From Tamarix chinensis (Eukaryota > Streptophyta > Magnoliopsida > Caryophyllales > Tamaricaceae): DNA of 64,000 nucleotides. Location: positions 31,227,262 to 31,291,261 of the forward strand of contig CM060175.1 of NCBI GenBank assembly GCA_030549775.1. The letters run 5' to 3'. The position numbers and the translations under genes were made by a program. How positions within the stretch are numbered: position 1 is the stretch's first letter; each line of letters starts with the position of its first letter. Positions 21,776 to 32,879 of this stretch are shown here, in pieces. The notes beneath the pieces were generated by a model. That model searched no databases. It worked only from the letters and a program-made list of their open reading frames with translations, and was not told the DNA's origin.

Positions 21776-21949
21776 AATGGTGATCACAAAAGCACAACAA
21801 TAAGATAATTATCCACTTTTAATCATTCAGATATCATCAGAAATTTTTTACTAATCATTAGATACTCCTACCTCGCTAATCAGTGTTATTTGAGACATAT
21901 TAAGGATTTCCACAATCACAACGACATGTTAGATACAAACTACTCATTT

Positions 21950-23130
21950 ACCTCTTATAAAATTACTAAGTCATCCCTTCCTTACTTGACAAATTACCAT
22001 ATTACCCTCTTTGTTACAAAATTACCGAGTTACCCCTTTACTCGATTTAGGTTACTAAATTATTTTTCATACTTATTAGGTCACTAATCCCCCTTCATAA
22101 TTATTACACTTAATATACTTTCCATTTAATTGGTTAGGTTACTACTTCTTTCTAATAAATTATCCTTGAGTTGGTCAAATTACTGAATTACCCTTCCTCC
22201 TTATCCTAATTATCAAATTAACCCTTTATTTAGTTAATTACCCAATTACTGTCCTCTATTATCAATGACCAACTACCCTTCTCCATTATCAAAATTACCA
22301 AATTACCCTTGGTTGGTTAAATTACCAAATTACCCTTTTATATGATCATAATTACCAAACTACCCTTCTCTGTCATCAAATTTACCAAATTACCCCTTAG
22401 TCATTTAAATTACCAAATTTCCCTTCTTAATTGTCATGATTACTAAACTACCCTACTCCATTATTAAAATTACCAAAATACCCTCTAGTCGATTAAATTA
22501 CTAAATTACCCCTCACATTTATCATATTTACTATTTTACCCTTCTCCATTATTAAATTATCAAATTGCCCTTTTAATTATTTAAATTATTATTTTTACCC
22601 TTCTCAATTATTATAATTACCAATTTACTCCTTTCCAATTTCCACTTTACCCCTTTGATTTACAAAATTACCGTTTTACTCCTATACCTTCAAATTTACC
22701 ATTTGACCCCTTAACTCCCAAAAAATTACCACATCGCCCTTTTACTTATAAATTTCCATTTATCCTTAATTATGAAATTACTATCTTACCTTTATTAATT
22801 TCCAAATTACCATTCTGCCTGTTAATCACAAAATTACTATTTTACCCTTTAACTATTAAATTACAATTTTACCCTTTTATTGCAAAATTACCAGATTGCT
22901 CTTTTATTACAAAATTACTAAATTGCCCTTTTATTACCAATTACCAAATTTCCCTTTTATTACAAAATTACTATTTTACCCTCCTTACTTCCAAAATGAC
23001 CAATTTATCCCATACTTCCAAAATTACCATTTTATCCTTTTATTAACAAATTTACTATTTTTTCCTTGCCTCCAAAATTACCATAATACCCCTTTTTACT
23101 AAAATTTACCATTATACCTTTTATCACACC
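21950..23130 (-). repeat. GGTAATTT minisatellite in solo LTR 3
   Basis: About 1.2 kb of short degenerate units whose plus-strand form is AAATTACCAAATTACCCTTY. Unit length varies around 30-60 bp. Apparent open frames here have a repeating pattern and no domain. Confidence 0.85.
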
Positions 23131-23226
23131 ACTTATATTAAAGTATTATTATTACTACATAAAATATTAATATTAATGCATCATCCACAACTTTTATAGT
23201 TAATATAATACTCATTTACACCCATA

Positions 23227-23243
23227 TATATATATATATTAGG
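23227..23243. repeat. (TA)n microsatellite
   Basis: About eight TA units inside solo LTR 3, next to the minisatellite. Confidence 0.7.
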
Positions 23244-23519
23244 CCATATTCTTGTACAATGTACATTAATAAAATCCCCTAAGGCTCACAAAATATTAAA
23301 CATGTATTAAATATTATAATAGCATAAAACAGTATGGATAATACTTAATATTTTCCTTAACAACCAAATTATTACCTTAAATATTATTTCCATACATATC
23401 ATATAACCTATCATGATTCCTTTTATCAACCAACACAATAACCACATATAATATACTAAACAATATATATTAAGCATAATACACATTAAAAATGCCTAAT
23501 GTGCTTAACATACATTAAT

Positions 23520-23640
23520 CCATGCATTTAAGTGGAATTTAACGATTACCTCGATTTTCGCCAAAAACAAACCTTACCGGTATCTCGGTTAAAGATCCAA
23601 ACTTTGATTTTCAAAACCAATACCTAAAAATAATATTAAA
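23520..23640 (-). repeat. Conserved block 1 (copy in solo LTR 3)
   Basis: Minus-strand ATTATTTTTAGGTATTGG, then CTTTAACCGAGATACCGGTA and AGGTTTG. Matches 3350-3475, 30628-30745 and 50925-51040. Confidence 0.75.
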
Positions 23641-23759
23641 ACTTATTACATCAGAAAAGATAAAAACCAAACTTAAGACTTTATAACACTTAATTAATCA
23701 AATAATTAAACTAAAATATTATTATACCTTAAAAATTATTATTTTCAACTGAATTAAAG

Positions 23760-25075
23760 AGGGTAGCAGCTCATCCTGCTCATGTAGCATGAGCTGCATA
23801 CAAGGAAGGAAAAAGGAAGGGCTCGAAGGTGGTGGTAATAGGGAAGGATAGGTATTTTTGGGTTGGTGGTTTGGGGCTAAGAAAATGACATGGTGGGGAA
23901 GGATTTAGGGCAAGGGGATGGTGTAGAAGTGTAGAGGGGGTGTAGGTGGTGGTCGGGGATGGGTTGAAGGTGGCAAAGGGAGGCGGAGGTGGGGGCAGCA
24001 AGGCTGCGAATGTGGCAGCTGAGGAGGGAGGTCGAGATGGAGGCTGGTGAGGAAGGCAAATGGGGAGGGAAAACGAGGGTCTGTGGAGGATGGTTTCGGC
24101 TAAATGAGGGTTGGGGGTGGTAGAGGGGCTTGCAAGGAGTAATGTAGTGGCTTATGTGGCACCCAAAGCGGCGGGACATCGGTGGAATATGGCGGTGCAG
24201 GGTGGCTGCCGAGAAGGTAGGGAGGGAAGAGAAAAAGAGGAGAGGAGGAAGAAGGGGGTTGGGGTGGCTTGATGGAGTTGTGATGGCTCGAGGGTGAGGT
24301 ACAAGGTGGCAGGAGGTGGTGCAAGTGGTGGTTGAGGTGACGGCAGCAGCGGAGATGGGTGGCAAAACAAAAAGAGGGGGAGAGAGGGGAGGAGAAGAAA
24401 GGGAGAAAGGAGAGGCTCGGGTAAGGCATAAGGCTCGAAAAAAATGCAGAATGAGCATGGAAGGAGGAATAAAAAGGAGAGGAAGAGAAGGGAAGGGATA
24501 GGGGCTCGAGGGGTGGCTATAGGTGGTAGAGAAATGGGAGTTGCAGGGAGAGGGAGAAGGGATGACAGCGGTAAGGAGAGGGAGAGGGAGACAGGGATGG
24601 TGGGACCAGGATGGGAGGAAAACAACGAGAAGGAGAGGGAAGGAGACATAGGAGGTCAACGGGGGAGAGGGAGCTGCAAGTTGGGTGGCGAAAATGGTGG
24701 AGGATGGCTGGGATTATCGCCGGGGAAAGAGGAAGAAGAAGAAGGGAAGAAGAAAGAAGGATCGGGGGGCTGGTGCACGACGGGCGGCTGAAGAAATTCA
24801 AGCGGGTTGGCCAGGTCGGGGAGAAAGGAAGAAAGGAAAGGAGGGAGGCAGTCGACTTGTGCGAAGGAGAGGAGAAAAGGAGTCGGGCCGGGAAAGGAAA
24901 AGGAAAGGAGGGAGGAGGGGGAGAAAAGGAGTGGGCTAGTAGCCCAAGGTGCAGGAGGGGGATAAGGGCAGGCCGAAGCAGGTTGGCGGCCCAAAGAAGA
25001 AAAAGAAAAAAAAAGAAAACAGAAAAATGAGAAAAGAAGGAAAAAGGGAAAAAGGAAAAAAGAAAGGAAAAATGG
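23760..25075 (-). repeat. Purine-rich (plus strand) tract of solo LTR 3
   Basis: About 1.3 kb of G/A-rich plus strand, the mirror of the pyrimidine tracts in LTRs 1, 4 and H. Near 23772-23800 it has CATCCTGCTCATGTAGCATG then AGCTGCAT, a stretch related to GCTCACGCTACATGAGCAGC at 30471. It yields long overlapping open frames on both strands (up to 260 codons) of Pro/Ser or Gly/Arg/Glu-rich composition, without domain motifs. I call these compositional. Confidence 0.8.
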
Positions 25076-25395
25076 AATAAATAATTTAATTGATAAAATA
25101 ATAAAATAGAATAATTTTGGTTAATAAATTGATTTAATATTTTAATTTAAGATAATTAAAATATAAGGTTTAAAAATGATAGTTTTTTTGTAAAATAAGG
25201 GTTTAAAAATTTATTTAAATAATAAGAGTATAATAAAATAACAAAATATTTATTTTAATTTATTAAATATTTATAATAAATCTTATAAGCTCAAAAGTCC
25301 ATAAAATAATTAAAATAAATAGATTTAAAAGCTAATTTATCCCAAATAAAATTTATTTAATAAAATATAGGCTTTTAAAAATTTTGGGGATTACT

Positions 25396-25760
25396 ATCGT
25401 CTTCTCCATCTTCATGGTGATGCATATTGAAATGTCCACGTCCACTCTTTGCATGGTAGACAGGCTTTGTTCTTCATTCCACACTATCATGTGTGGTTTC
25501 CATGCGAACTTGCCATGGCTTATGCTTCTCTTCTTCGGCCAATTTACCTTCCACACTTTATAGTTGATGTTGAAGTGTGTTTTGAGTTTGCAATTGAGCA
25601 TCCATGTGCGTGGTGAGGCTCTTAATGGATTATAACATGGCACACACTTCTTCACTAGCCATGGTGAAGGTTGACACACAACTCCTTTTGTTGCACATAA
25701 TAGATTCCACAAAGTGTAAGTGCTGGAATTTATTTTTCCTGCAACCAAACAAGGCATAAA
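25396..25760 (-). pseudogene. Element B gag N-terminal segment
   Basis: Minus-strand frame, interrupted by at least three stops, with ASEEVCAML, SLTTHMDAQLQTQ and KLAEEEKHKPWQVR. It ends at the solo LTR 3 target site and resumes at 20410. The Gln/Lys/Glu-rich spacing suggests a coiled coil, as seen at the start of plant gypsy gag proteins. An alternative is that the true start codon lies at 20409 and this is untranslated leader. Confidence 0.55.
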
Positions 25761-26505
25761 CTATTGCTAATTCATAATCAAATTAAAATCACTACATGTA
25801 TTCCTTGATTAGGCACAAATGAGAGGATTTATCCACAAGAACAGAAACTACATGGAGATACACAAGAAATAGAAGTGATCTTCTTTATATGGCATAAAAT
25901 TCAGCCACATAAAATCATAGAATGTCAATGGATTTCTTCAACATATACTCGTCTTCAAGTGGGAGATTCATGCTGGTTAATTCATAGAAGATGTAGAGAA
26001 GATATAGAGAGAGATTATAGAGTTGTTATTTGAGAGAAAAATGAGGAGAAATCGCTCGAATAGGCCAGGATACACACACTGGTTTGGTTTGGTCGAGTGC
26101 TGAGACGGCTCCAAGTCTTGGCCTTTTTTGTGTCCTTCCCAAATTGATACACGAATGGGAAATGAAATGGATTGATTAACACTATATCACACACATATAG
26201 GGAGTAGAATTCAGAATGAAATAGGTGGTAGGGATGAACAAACTTGCAACACACAAGACAACATAGAGAAGCTGCTGCGCCTGGAACTACAACAGTGGTC
26301 GAGATTTTGATGTAAATTGCTAGGGAAAATGCACCAAGATTGTTGCAAATTCCAAGAAATTAGAGCAAAAACTTCAAGAAAACTTCAAGAAGATCATAAA
26401 TAAGAAAGAATTAAATGGAAATATTGAGCTACCGTGGATTTCTTGATGCAAGAACACACATGTGATAACCTGATCTACAGGGGAGAGTTTTGTGCATAGC
26501 TTCAA
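25761..26505 (-). other. Element B 5' leader
   Basis: About 745 bp between gag and the primer-binding region. It is AT-rich and I see no conserved coding sequence. Two short open frames here have no recognisable motif. Confidence 0.5.
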
Positions 26506-26511
26506 TTAGCC

Positions 26512-26530
26512 AAAGCTTTTATATAAAAAA
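26512..26530 (-). other. Decayed primer-binding site of element B
   Basis: Plus-strand AAAGCTTTTATATAAAAAA lies just inside the 5' LTR. It resembles AAGCTTTGATACCAAT at the same place in elements A and F, which complements the 3' end of initiator Met-tRNA. Several bases have changed. Confidence 0.45.
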
Positions 26531-27382
26531 TGATGCGTAAATCAAAGTAAAGGAAAGTTTGGATTGGAGGATGATGTGTTGAAGATGTGACCCATGAAAT
26601 TAAGAAAATGAAACAAAGGCTTGTTATGGATTATAATTGAAGAAAACAAGTTACAAATGCAAGTTGGTTTTTAAAGGTTTAAATCAGGCTTCAAAGTTTA
26701 AACATTCATATCAATGGAGAAAGGATATGCCCCGGTCTATTCCTTGCTCAAAGACGACTCAAGTTGAGAGAGATAGATGCAGGCTCTACTGGCTAAAAAT
26801 TGTATGAAAATTATATATATTCCATCATGTTATTTCATGCGTACAACAATGTATATATAGGAAGGTTCCAACCGGTTGAACATGCTCAATCAGCCGGTTC
26901 TTATCCTTAATTCAATCCCATTAATCTTGTTTGAATTAATCCCATATAACACTTAATCCTAATAATAATATCATTGGTTAAATGATACTAAGGATTAATA
27001 TTACAAAGCTATACAATTAACTATAATATATATATGAAATTATATCAAACCGTAACTTACATAAAATACACTTAGGGTTAGGGTTTACAACAATTTAATA
27101 CATCTAATGAAAATATCACCATATCTTCTTGTTGTAAAGTATCATCACATGTATGCCATAGTCTTGTATGCTTTTAATATTTGTACACATTAAAGTGTAT
27201 TAACATCTTCTTCTTGCAAATATGTGACATACCTACAAGAACAACTTGAATGGTTTTCAATACCAAGCATATAAAAATTATCAAGAAAATTTAATATGAT
27301 AGGCTCTAACATTAAGAAAGCTAATTCTTCCTTACCTTGAGAATTAAGATGAACATGACAATCATTAGATGCTCTTGCATCA
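26531..27382 (-). repeat. Element B 5' LTR (intact, 852 bp)
   Basis: TGATGCGTAAATC at one edge and TGCATCA at the other. It aligns along its length with 10585-11355 plus 16274-16347. A TATA-like box GTATATATAG (26851-26860) matches the one at 10903-10914 in the 3' LTR. A TTAGGGTTAGGGTTTAC telomere-like stretch (near 27072) is shared by both LTRs. Confidence 0.88.
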
Positions 27383-27387
27383 TTCAA

Positions 27388-28510
27388 CTCTAGGATTTTG
27401 GTTTTGATATCCCCCAAGTCTCTTCCTTTTTCTTTTCCCCATCTTTTCAATTCATGAGATGAGTCACTTGTTGAAGATTCATCTTGACTTGAGAGGTTGT
27501 GAACACCATGGGGAACTTAGTTTGGATGGTTTGTTGCAGGGTTGTTTCTAGGGATAAGTTGTTGCAAAAGGGATCAAATGTGTCCCATTTCCTCTTATAA
27601 GGGTACCAATGTGTGATCTATTCTTTGAGTGTCATGTTGTTGGCGTCAATAGCATGATCCATTCTTTAATTATGTGCCTCATTGATATTTAAACCCTAAG
27701 GTATGGATAATCATCCATAGGGTTAAAAGAATTTATGTTTGCGCAAAGGTGGTTCGAATAGGGTTAAGAAGGTGAAGGATTTTTTTTTCTTGTAGGTTAA
27801 GGGTTTGAATGGTTGTAAGGTGAAGCAAAATATTTTTCTTGTGTAGGTTGGGACTCAAATGGACTAGAAGATGAAGAAAAAAAATTTCTCTTTTAGGTTG
27901 GGGCTCAAATGGGCTAGATTGGGGAAGGAATTTTTTTCTTTGTAGGTTGAGGCTCAAAAAGTTTAAGAGAATAAAGATGTTCTCCTTATTGTAGTGAATA
28001 GGTTCAAATGGTCTAAAAAGTGAATAAATTTTTTACTTCGTATAGGGTAATGTTTCAAAAGGCTGATGGATTAGTGAATAAATTTTGGGGAAAATTAAGG
28101 GGAAGGAATTTTTTTCTTTGTAGGTTGAGGCTCAAAAATTTTAAGAGAATAAAGATGTTCTCCTTATTGTAGGGAATAGGTTCAAATGGTCTACAAAGTG
28201 AATAAATTTTTTACTTCGTATAGGGTAATGTTTCAAAAGGCTGATGGATTAGTGAATAAATTTTGGGGAAAATTAGGGGGAAGGAATTTTTTTCTTTGTA
28301 GGTTGAGGCTCAAAAAGTTTAAGAGAATAAAGATGTTCTCCTTATTGTAGGGAATAGGTTCAAATGGTCTACAAAGTGAATAAATTTTTTACTTCGTATA
28401 GGGTAATGTTTCAAAAGGCTGATGGATTAGGGGGAAAATTTTGGGAGTGTTTGGCTCAGAAATTGGTGCTGGGCTAATGGTGGAGCAAAAATGAAACCAA
28501 AATTATAACA
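27388..28510 (-). pseudogene. Element A gag N-terminus and 5' leader
   Basis: The sequence resumes element A after element B. Plus-strand GATTTTGGTTTTGATATCCC at 27393 aligns with GATTTTAGTTTTGATGTTCC in element F (40470), and the flanking text on the left (10560-10583) aligns just before it. No long frame is kept. From 27700 it becomes an AT-rich leader with triplicated 178-bp units. A 74-codon open frame near 27733-27957 is low-complexity and not convincing. Confidence 0.6.
27925..28450. repeat. Tandem triplication of a 178-bp unit
   Basis: Units start at 27925, 28103 and 28281 with the same AAGGAATTTTTTTCTTTGTA. Units 1 and 2 differ at about four bases; unit 3 is cut short near 28445. They lie in the leader of element A. 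Shorter, older versions of the same motif precede them (27770-27925), and a related array occurs in element F (40900-41030). Confidence 0.92.
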
Positions 28511-28515
28511 ACCTA

Positions 28516-28530
28516 AGCTTTGATATCAAT
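28516..28530 (-). other. Primer-binding site of element A
   Basis: Plus-strand AAGCTTTGATATCA, two to three bases from the LTR. The minus strand reads TGATATCAAAGCTT, one base off the TGGTATCAAAGC expected for initiator Met-tRNA. Confidence 0.7.
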
Positions 28531-28531
28531 T

Positions 28532-28907
28532 TGATCATATGGTGGATACAAATTGGGTTAAACTTGGTGTAAAAAGATGGATGGGTAATAGACCAAAGAA
28601 ATGAGAAAATTAGAGAGGAGAAGCGTTGAATATATGAATTAAGTGACCCTTAATTCATGCACTCAAATCTACCACTTATACTATGCAACACTTAAGATAA
28701 ATGACACAAGATTTTTGGGAAATACTTCAACCATGCTATGTACTAACTAAGAAGGTAATCTTCACTTATCAAGAGGGAAGTAAGACTGACCAACTGCCCT
28801 TACAATTAGCTCCTACTTGCTCTTATATAGTTTTATAAATACTTAAGCTACATTACAACGAACTAGGGCTAGATAGAAACCAAACTTGATAGTCTATACT
28901 TAATTAC
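28532..28907 (-). repeat. Element A 5' LTR, inner part
   Basis: Starts TGATCATATGGTGGATAC next to the primer-binding site and matches 47243-47520 and, less closely, 41150-41420. A TATA-like box on the minus strand (CTATATAAGAG, near 28820-28830) is shared with 47510-47520. It is cut at ATTAC (28903-28907) by solo LTR 4 and resumes at 34321. Confidence 0.85.
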
Positions 28908-29199
28908 TGTAATCCCTCAAAAATTTAAAACCTAAAATTTAATAAATAACCTTCATTTGGGATAATTTAATTATTTTGTGGATTTTTGAATACATAAAAA
29001 TGGATATGAATATTTAATAAATTAAAATAATTTTTTTTATCATGCTCATTTTATCTAAATATTGTTTCGAACCAATATTTTACTAAAATTATCTTTTCTA
29101 AACCAATATATATAAAACTATAATAAATTAAATTAGTAAATTAATTTATCTATAAAAAATATTAAATGACATTATTCGAAAAATTATTTTATTTTATTT

Positions 29200-30475
29200 T
29201 ACCCTTTTTTTCTTTTTTCCTTTTCCTTTTTTTCTTTCTCAATTTTCTTCCCTTATCTTTCCTTTTCTTCTTCTTTCTCTTTGGACTGCCCGTCCTGCTT
29301 CCCTTCTCCCCTCCCCTCGTGCAGGGCCACTAACCCACTCCCTTCCCCTTGAGCCCAACTCCCCCCTCTCTTTTTCTTTTCATTTCTTCCTCCTAGATTG
29401 GGCCAGCGTAGCCTCTCTCTTTTTTCTTCTCCCCTCTCCCTCATGTGTACAGACCATCACACTTCCCTTTCTTTCTTCCCTGCTCAGTTGGCCTACCTCT
29501 CCTTTCAATTTCTTCTTCTTCTTCTTTCCTCTTTCCTTCTTCGTCCTTCTCCTTTAACCACCACACACCATAGCCAACCTGCTACGCTGCCTATAACTCT
29601 AGCCTACGACCATTTCCCCTGCAACCCTGCTTCCACTCCCACTCCCTCTCTCTCCCCCATCATTTTCCTTCCATCTTTTGGCCATATATGCCCTGCACTG
29701 CATGCCCCTTCCTTTCCTTTCTTCCTTTCTTCTTCCTGTAATCCACCACCCTACCACTTGCAACCATAACCTCCTAGCTAGCACTCTACCTCCCGTCGTC
29801 TCCTTCTCCTTTTCTTCTTCTCTACTACTTCATTTTTTCTTTGCTCAATCCCTTCTTCTCCCTCTATCGATCTCCCATTCTCCCTTCTTCCCCTCTTCTC
29901 CCCTCCCCTCCCTTGTTTTCATTTGGCCACCTCCAGCTGCTACTGCTATCCCCCAAATGACCACCACATCCACCTCCTAACACCCCTTACTACCTCCTTA
30001 CACCACCAAGCCACCACCACAAGCCCCTACAGCCACCTTCCTTCTTCCTTCATTTTCTTCCCCCCTTCTTGGACTTCACCTTACATCACCATCATTCGTT
30101 GTACTCCTTCCTCTTCCGCCACCTCCACAACCACAAATCTACTCCCTAACACCTCCTCTACCACCCCACATCCTCTCTTTGGACGAAAATCCCCCAACAG
30201 CCGCTCTTTTCTCTTCTTCTTTTTCCTTCCTTCTTCTTCTTCGCCCATCCTTCGCCCCTTTCCCAACCTCAAAACCTTTTCCTCTGCTGCCCTAAGCCAC
30301 CAATCACGGACCCAAACCTCCACCTACACCTCTACTCCCTCCCTACACTCAATCACTACCCTAACTTCCCTCCACAATCCCTCAACCCAAGCCCCAAAAC
30401 CCTTACCCAAACCAGCCCCCTTCCTTCTCCTATTCTCTTCTTCCATCCTTCCTCTTTTTTCTTTCATGTAGCTCA
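29200..30475 (+). repeat. Pyrimidine-rich tract of solo LTR 4
   Basis: About 1.3 kb strongly C/T-rich on the plus strand. The long open frames (for example 29923-30471) are Ser/Pro/Thr-rich and overlap others on both strands. It ends with a GCTCACGCTACATGAGCAGC inverted-repeat-like stretch at 30471-30490, also seen near 23775 (inverted) and 50768. Confidence 0.8.
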
Positions 30476-30627
30476 CGCTACATGAGCAGCATGAGTCTAC
30501 CACCTCCCTTTTGACATTTTGGTGTAATAATCTTGAGGTATAATGATGGTTAATATTAATATGTATTTGATTTAAGTTTTTGATAAAATTTATTTTTTTG
30601 ATTTTCTACTTTTAAAATGCTAACTGT

Positions 30628-30745
30628 TGACATTATTTTTAGATATTGAATTTGCTAACCAAAGCTCAAAACTTTAACCAGGATACTGGTAAGGTTTAAT
30701 TTTTGTTGGAAATAAGGTAACTATTATACCCTACTAAAATGTGTG
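30628..30745 (+). repeat. Conserved block 1 (copy in solo LTR 4)
   Basis: ACATTATTTTTAGATATTGA, then AACTTTAACCAGGATACTGG and TAAGGTTTAATTTTTG. Same position and order as at 3350 and 50925. Confidence 0.75.
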
Positions 30746-31119
30746 GATATATATATGCTAGCACATTAGGATTTTTAATATGTTTATATGCATGATATGT
30801 GTATTTAGTGGCATATATTGGTTGATGAAAAGAAAAGCATGATAATTTATGTGCCATGTGCAGAAATAATACTTAAGGGAAGGAGCCTTGTTATTAATGA
30901 TAATATTAAATACCTATGTATGGTATGGTATGCTAATGTGGCTATTTTTTGCATATATCATATTATTGTAGGCCCTAGGGACATTTTAGTGAATTCTTGT
31001 TTGTGAAAGCATAGCCTAAACAAGTATATGTGATAGGTGCTAATGTGTATTCATGATAAATAGTAATAGTTGGTGGAGTTGGATGATGTGTATGGAGCAT
31101 GTATATCAATATTTTATGT

Positions 31120-32470
31120 GGTGAGGGTATTTTAGTAAAATTAGTATAATAAAGGTAAAATGGTAATTTGAAAGAGTAACGGGGGTGAAATGGTAAATGG
31201 ATAAGGAGGGTATTTAAGTAATTTTACATAGAAAAAGGGATAACTTGATAATTTTGTAAAAGTAAAAGGATAAAATGGTGACATAATAAAGAAGAAAGAT
31301 ATTTTAGTAATTTGGTATAAAGGAAGGGTATTTTAGTAATTTGGCATAAAGGAAGGGTAGTTTGGTAATTTTATAAAAGTAAGGGGTAAAATGGTGATTT
31401 AATAAAGAAGGATATTTTAGTACTTTGGTATAAAGGAAGGGTATTTTAGTAACTTGGCATAAAGGAAGGGCATTTTGGTAATTTTATAAAGGGGTAAAAT
31501 GGTGATTTAATAAAGGAGAAGGATATTTTGGTAATTTTGTAAAGTAAAGGGGTAAAATGATAATTTAATAAAGAATAAGGGTATTTTACTAATGTGGCAT
31601 AAAGAAGGGTATTTTGTAATTTTGTAAAGTAAAGGGGTAAAATGGTAATTTGATAAAGAAGAAGGGTATTTTGGTAATTTGGCATAAAGGAATGGTATTT
31701 TGATAATTTTGTAAAGTAAAGGGGTAAAATAGTGATTTAATAAAGGAGAAGGGTATTTTCGCAATTAGGTAAAGTAAAGGGGTAAAGTGATAAATGGGCA
31801 TAAAGAAGGGTAATTTGGTAATTATGTAAGTAAAGGAGTAGAATGGTAATTATAATAATTAAGAAAGATAATTTGGTAATTTAACCCACGAAAAGGGTAA
31901 TTTGGTAATTTTAGTAAGTAAGAAGGGCAAATTGGTGATTTAACCTATCAAAAGGGTAAATTGGTAATTTTAATAAGTAAGAGGGACAGTTTGGTAATTT
32001 AACCAACTAAAAGGAAAATTTGGTATTTTAATAAATAAGAAGGGCAATTTGGTAATTTGACCAACCAAAAGGGCAACTTGGTAATTTTAATAAAAAGAAT
32101 GGTAATTTGGTAATTTAACCAACCAAAAGGGCAATTTGGTAATGTTAATAAATAAGAAGAGTAATTTGATAATTTGACCAACCAAAAGGGTAACTTGGTA
32201 AATTTAATAAGTATGAGGGGTAATTTGGTAATTTAACTAACCAAATGAGTAATCTGGTAAATGTACCAAGTATGAGGGGTAAAGGGGTGATTTGATAAGT
32301 ATGGAGGGTAATATAGTAATCTAACAAATACAAGGGGTAATTTGGTAATTATGCAAACATGAACGATAATATAGTAATTAAAAAATGAAAAGGGGCGACT
32401 TGGTAATTTTATAAAGAAGGGGTATTTCAGTAGTTTTATAAGGATGATGGGGTAAATTGATAACTTGCAT
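31120..32470 (+). repeat. GGTAATTT minisatellite in solo LTR 4
   Basis: About 1.35 kb of degenerate units such as GGGTATTTTGGTAATTTTG and AAAGGGGTAAAATGGTGATT. Units are roughly 30-35 bp and alternate in a higher-order pattern near 65-70 bp. The second half changes to AACCAACCAAAAGGGCAATT units. Confidence 0.88.
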
Positions 32471-32879
32471 ATGGCCTGTCAATGGATTAAATAACTCTCC
32501 ATAATCAACCCTAAGTGACATTGAATAATAATATAAGGGTGTGGAATGGTGCTTGTCTCATATTCATGAAAGGGGTGTGTCTTAATCATTTATCGTGCAT
32601 GGTAATGTGTGTTGGATGTGATATAAGGGCATGCTAGGGTTAAGTGTTCCATGATCCTTCAATGTGGACTAACCAAACTCTAAGACCATATTATGATTAT
32701 GATATGATAACCCTTATGTCATATGAATAAATAGAAATGAATCTTGAATTGGAATTAGATGATATATGAATAGCCTTAGTGGTTTCTTTAGGTTAACATG
32801 GATAAATGTATGAATAAGGAATACTTTATAATGATAGAAACAAATGTGAATGAATAAGTATGTGGTTGTTGTGTTTCTC

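Larger units (their letters stand above)
20416..25395 (-). mobile_element. Giant solo LTR 3 (5.0 kb, minus orientation)
   Basis: Plus-strand start TGTAACACCCCAAAATTC; end TTTTGGGGATTACT, where the last A of the usual ATTACA is T. The target duplication ATCGT is perfect (20411-20415 and 25396-25400). It lies in the gag of element B. It contains, from its 5' end on the minus strand: an AT-rich start, a pyrimidine tract (25070-23760), conserved block 1 (23640-23520), a GGTAATTT minisatellite (23130-21950), conserved block 2 (21775-21440), dyad repeats (21330-21170) and the palindrome block (20860-20820). No retroviral protein motif. Confidence 0.88.
10585..27382 (-). mobile_element. Ty3/gypsy element B with both LTRs, split by two solo LTRs
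   Basis: A complete-length minus-strand LTR retrotransposon. The 3' LTR is 10585-11355 plus 16274-16347; pol and gag cover 16348-20415 and 25396-25760; the 5' LTR is 26531-27382. Without the two nested solo LTRs (11356-16268 and 20416-25395) it is about 6.9 kb. The flanks are TTCAC (10580-10584) and TTCAA (27383-27387), a near-perfect target duplication inside the gag of element A. The uninterrupted relative near 40445-40475 supports the join. The order gag-PR-RT-RNase H-IN identifies Ty3/gypsy. The RT core YLDD and integrase DGQTEV are kept, but frameshifts are many. Confidence 0.85.

Noticed and set aside
23877..24659. Open frame of 260 codons on the minus strand, with others of 80-165 codons around it
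   Set aside because: It lies in a homopurine/homopyrimidine tract where stops are rare in all frames. The proteins are Pro/Ser-rich or Gly/Arg/Glu-rich, overlap on both strands and show no domain.
29923..30471. Open frame of 182 codons on the plus strand
   Set aside because: Same cause: pyrimidine tract of solo LTR 4. Ser/Thr/Pro-rich, with no motif and no equivalent frame in related LTR copies.
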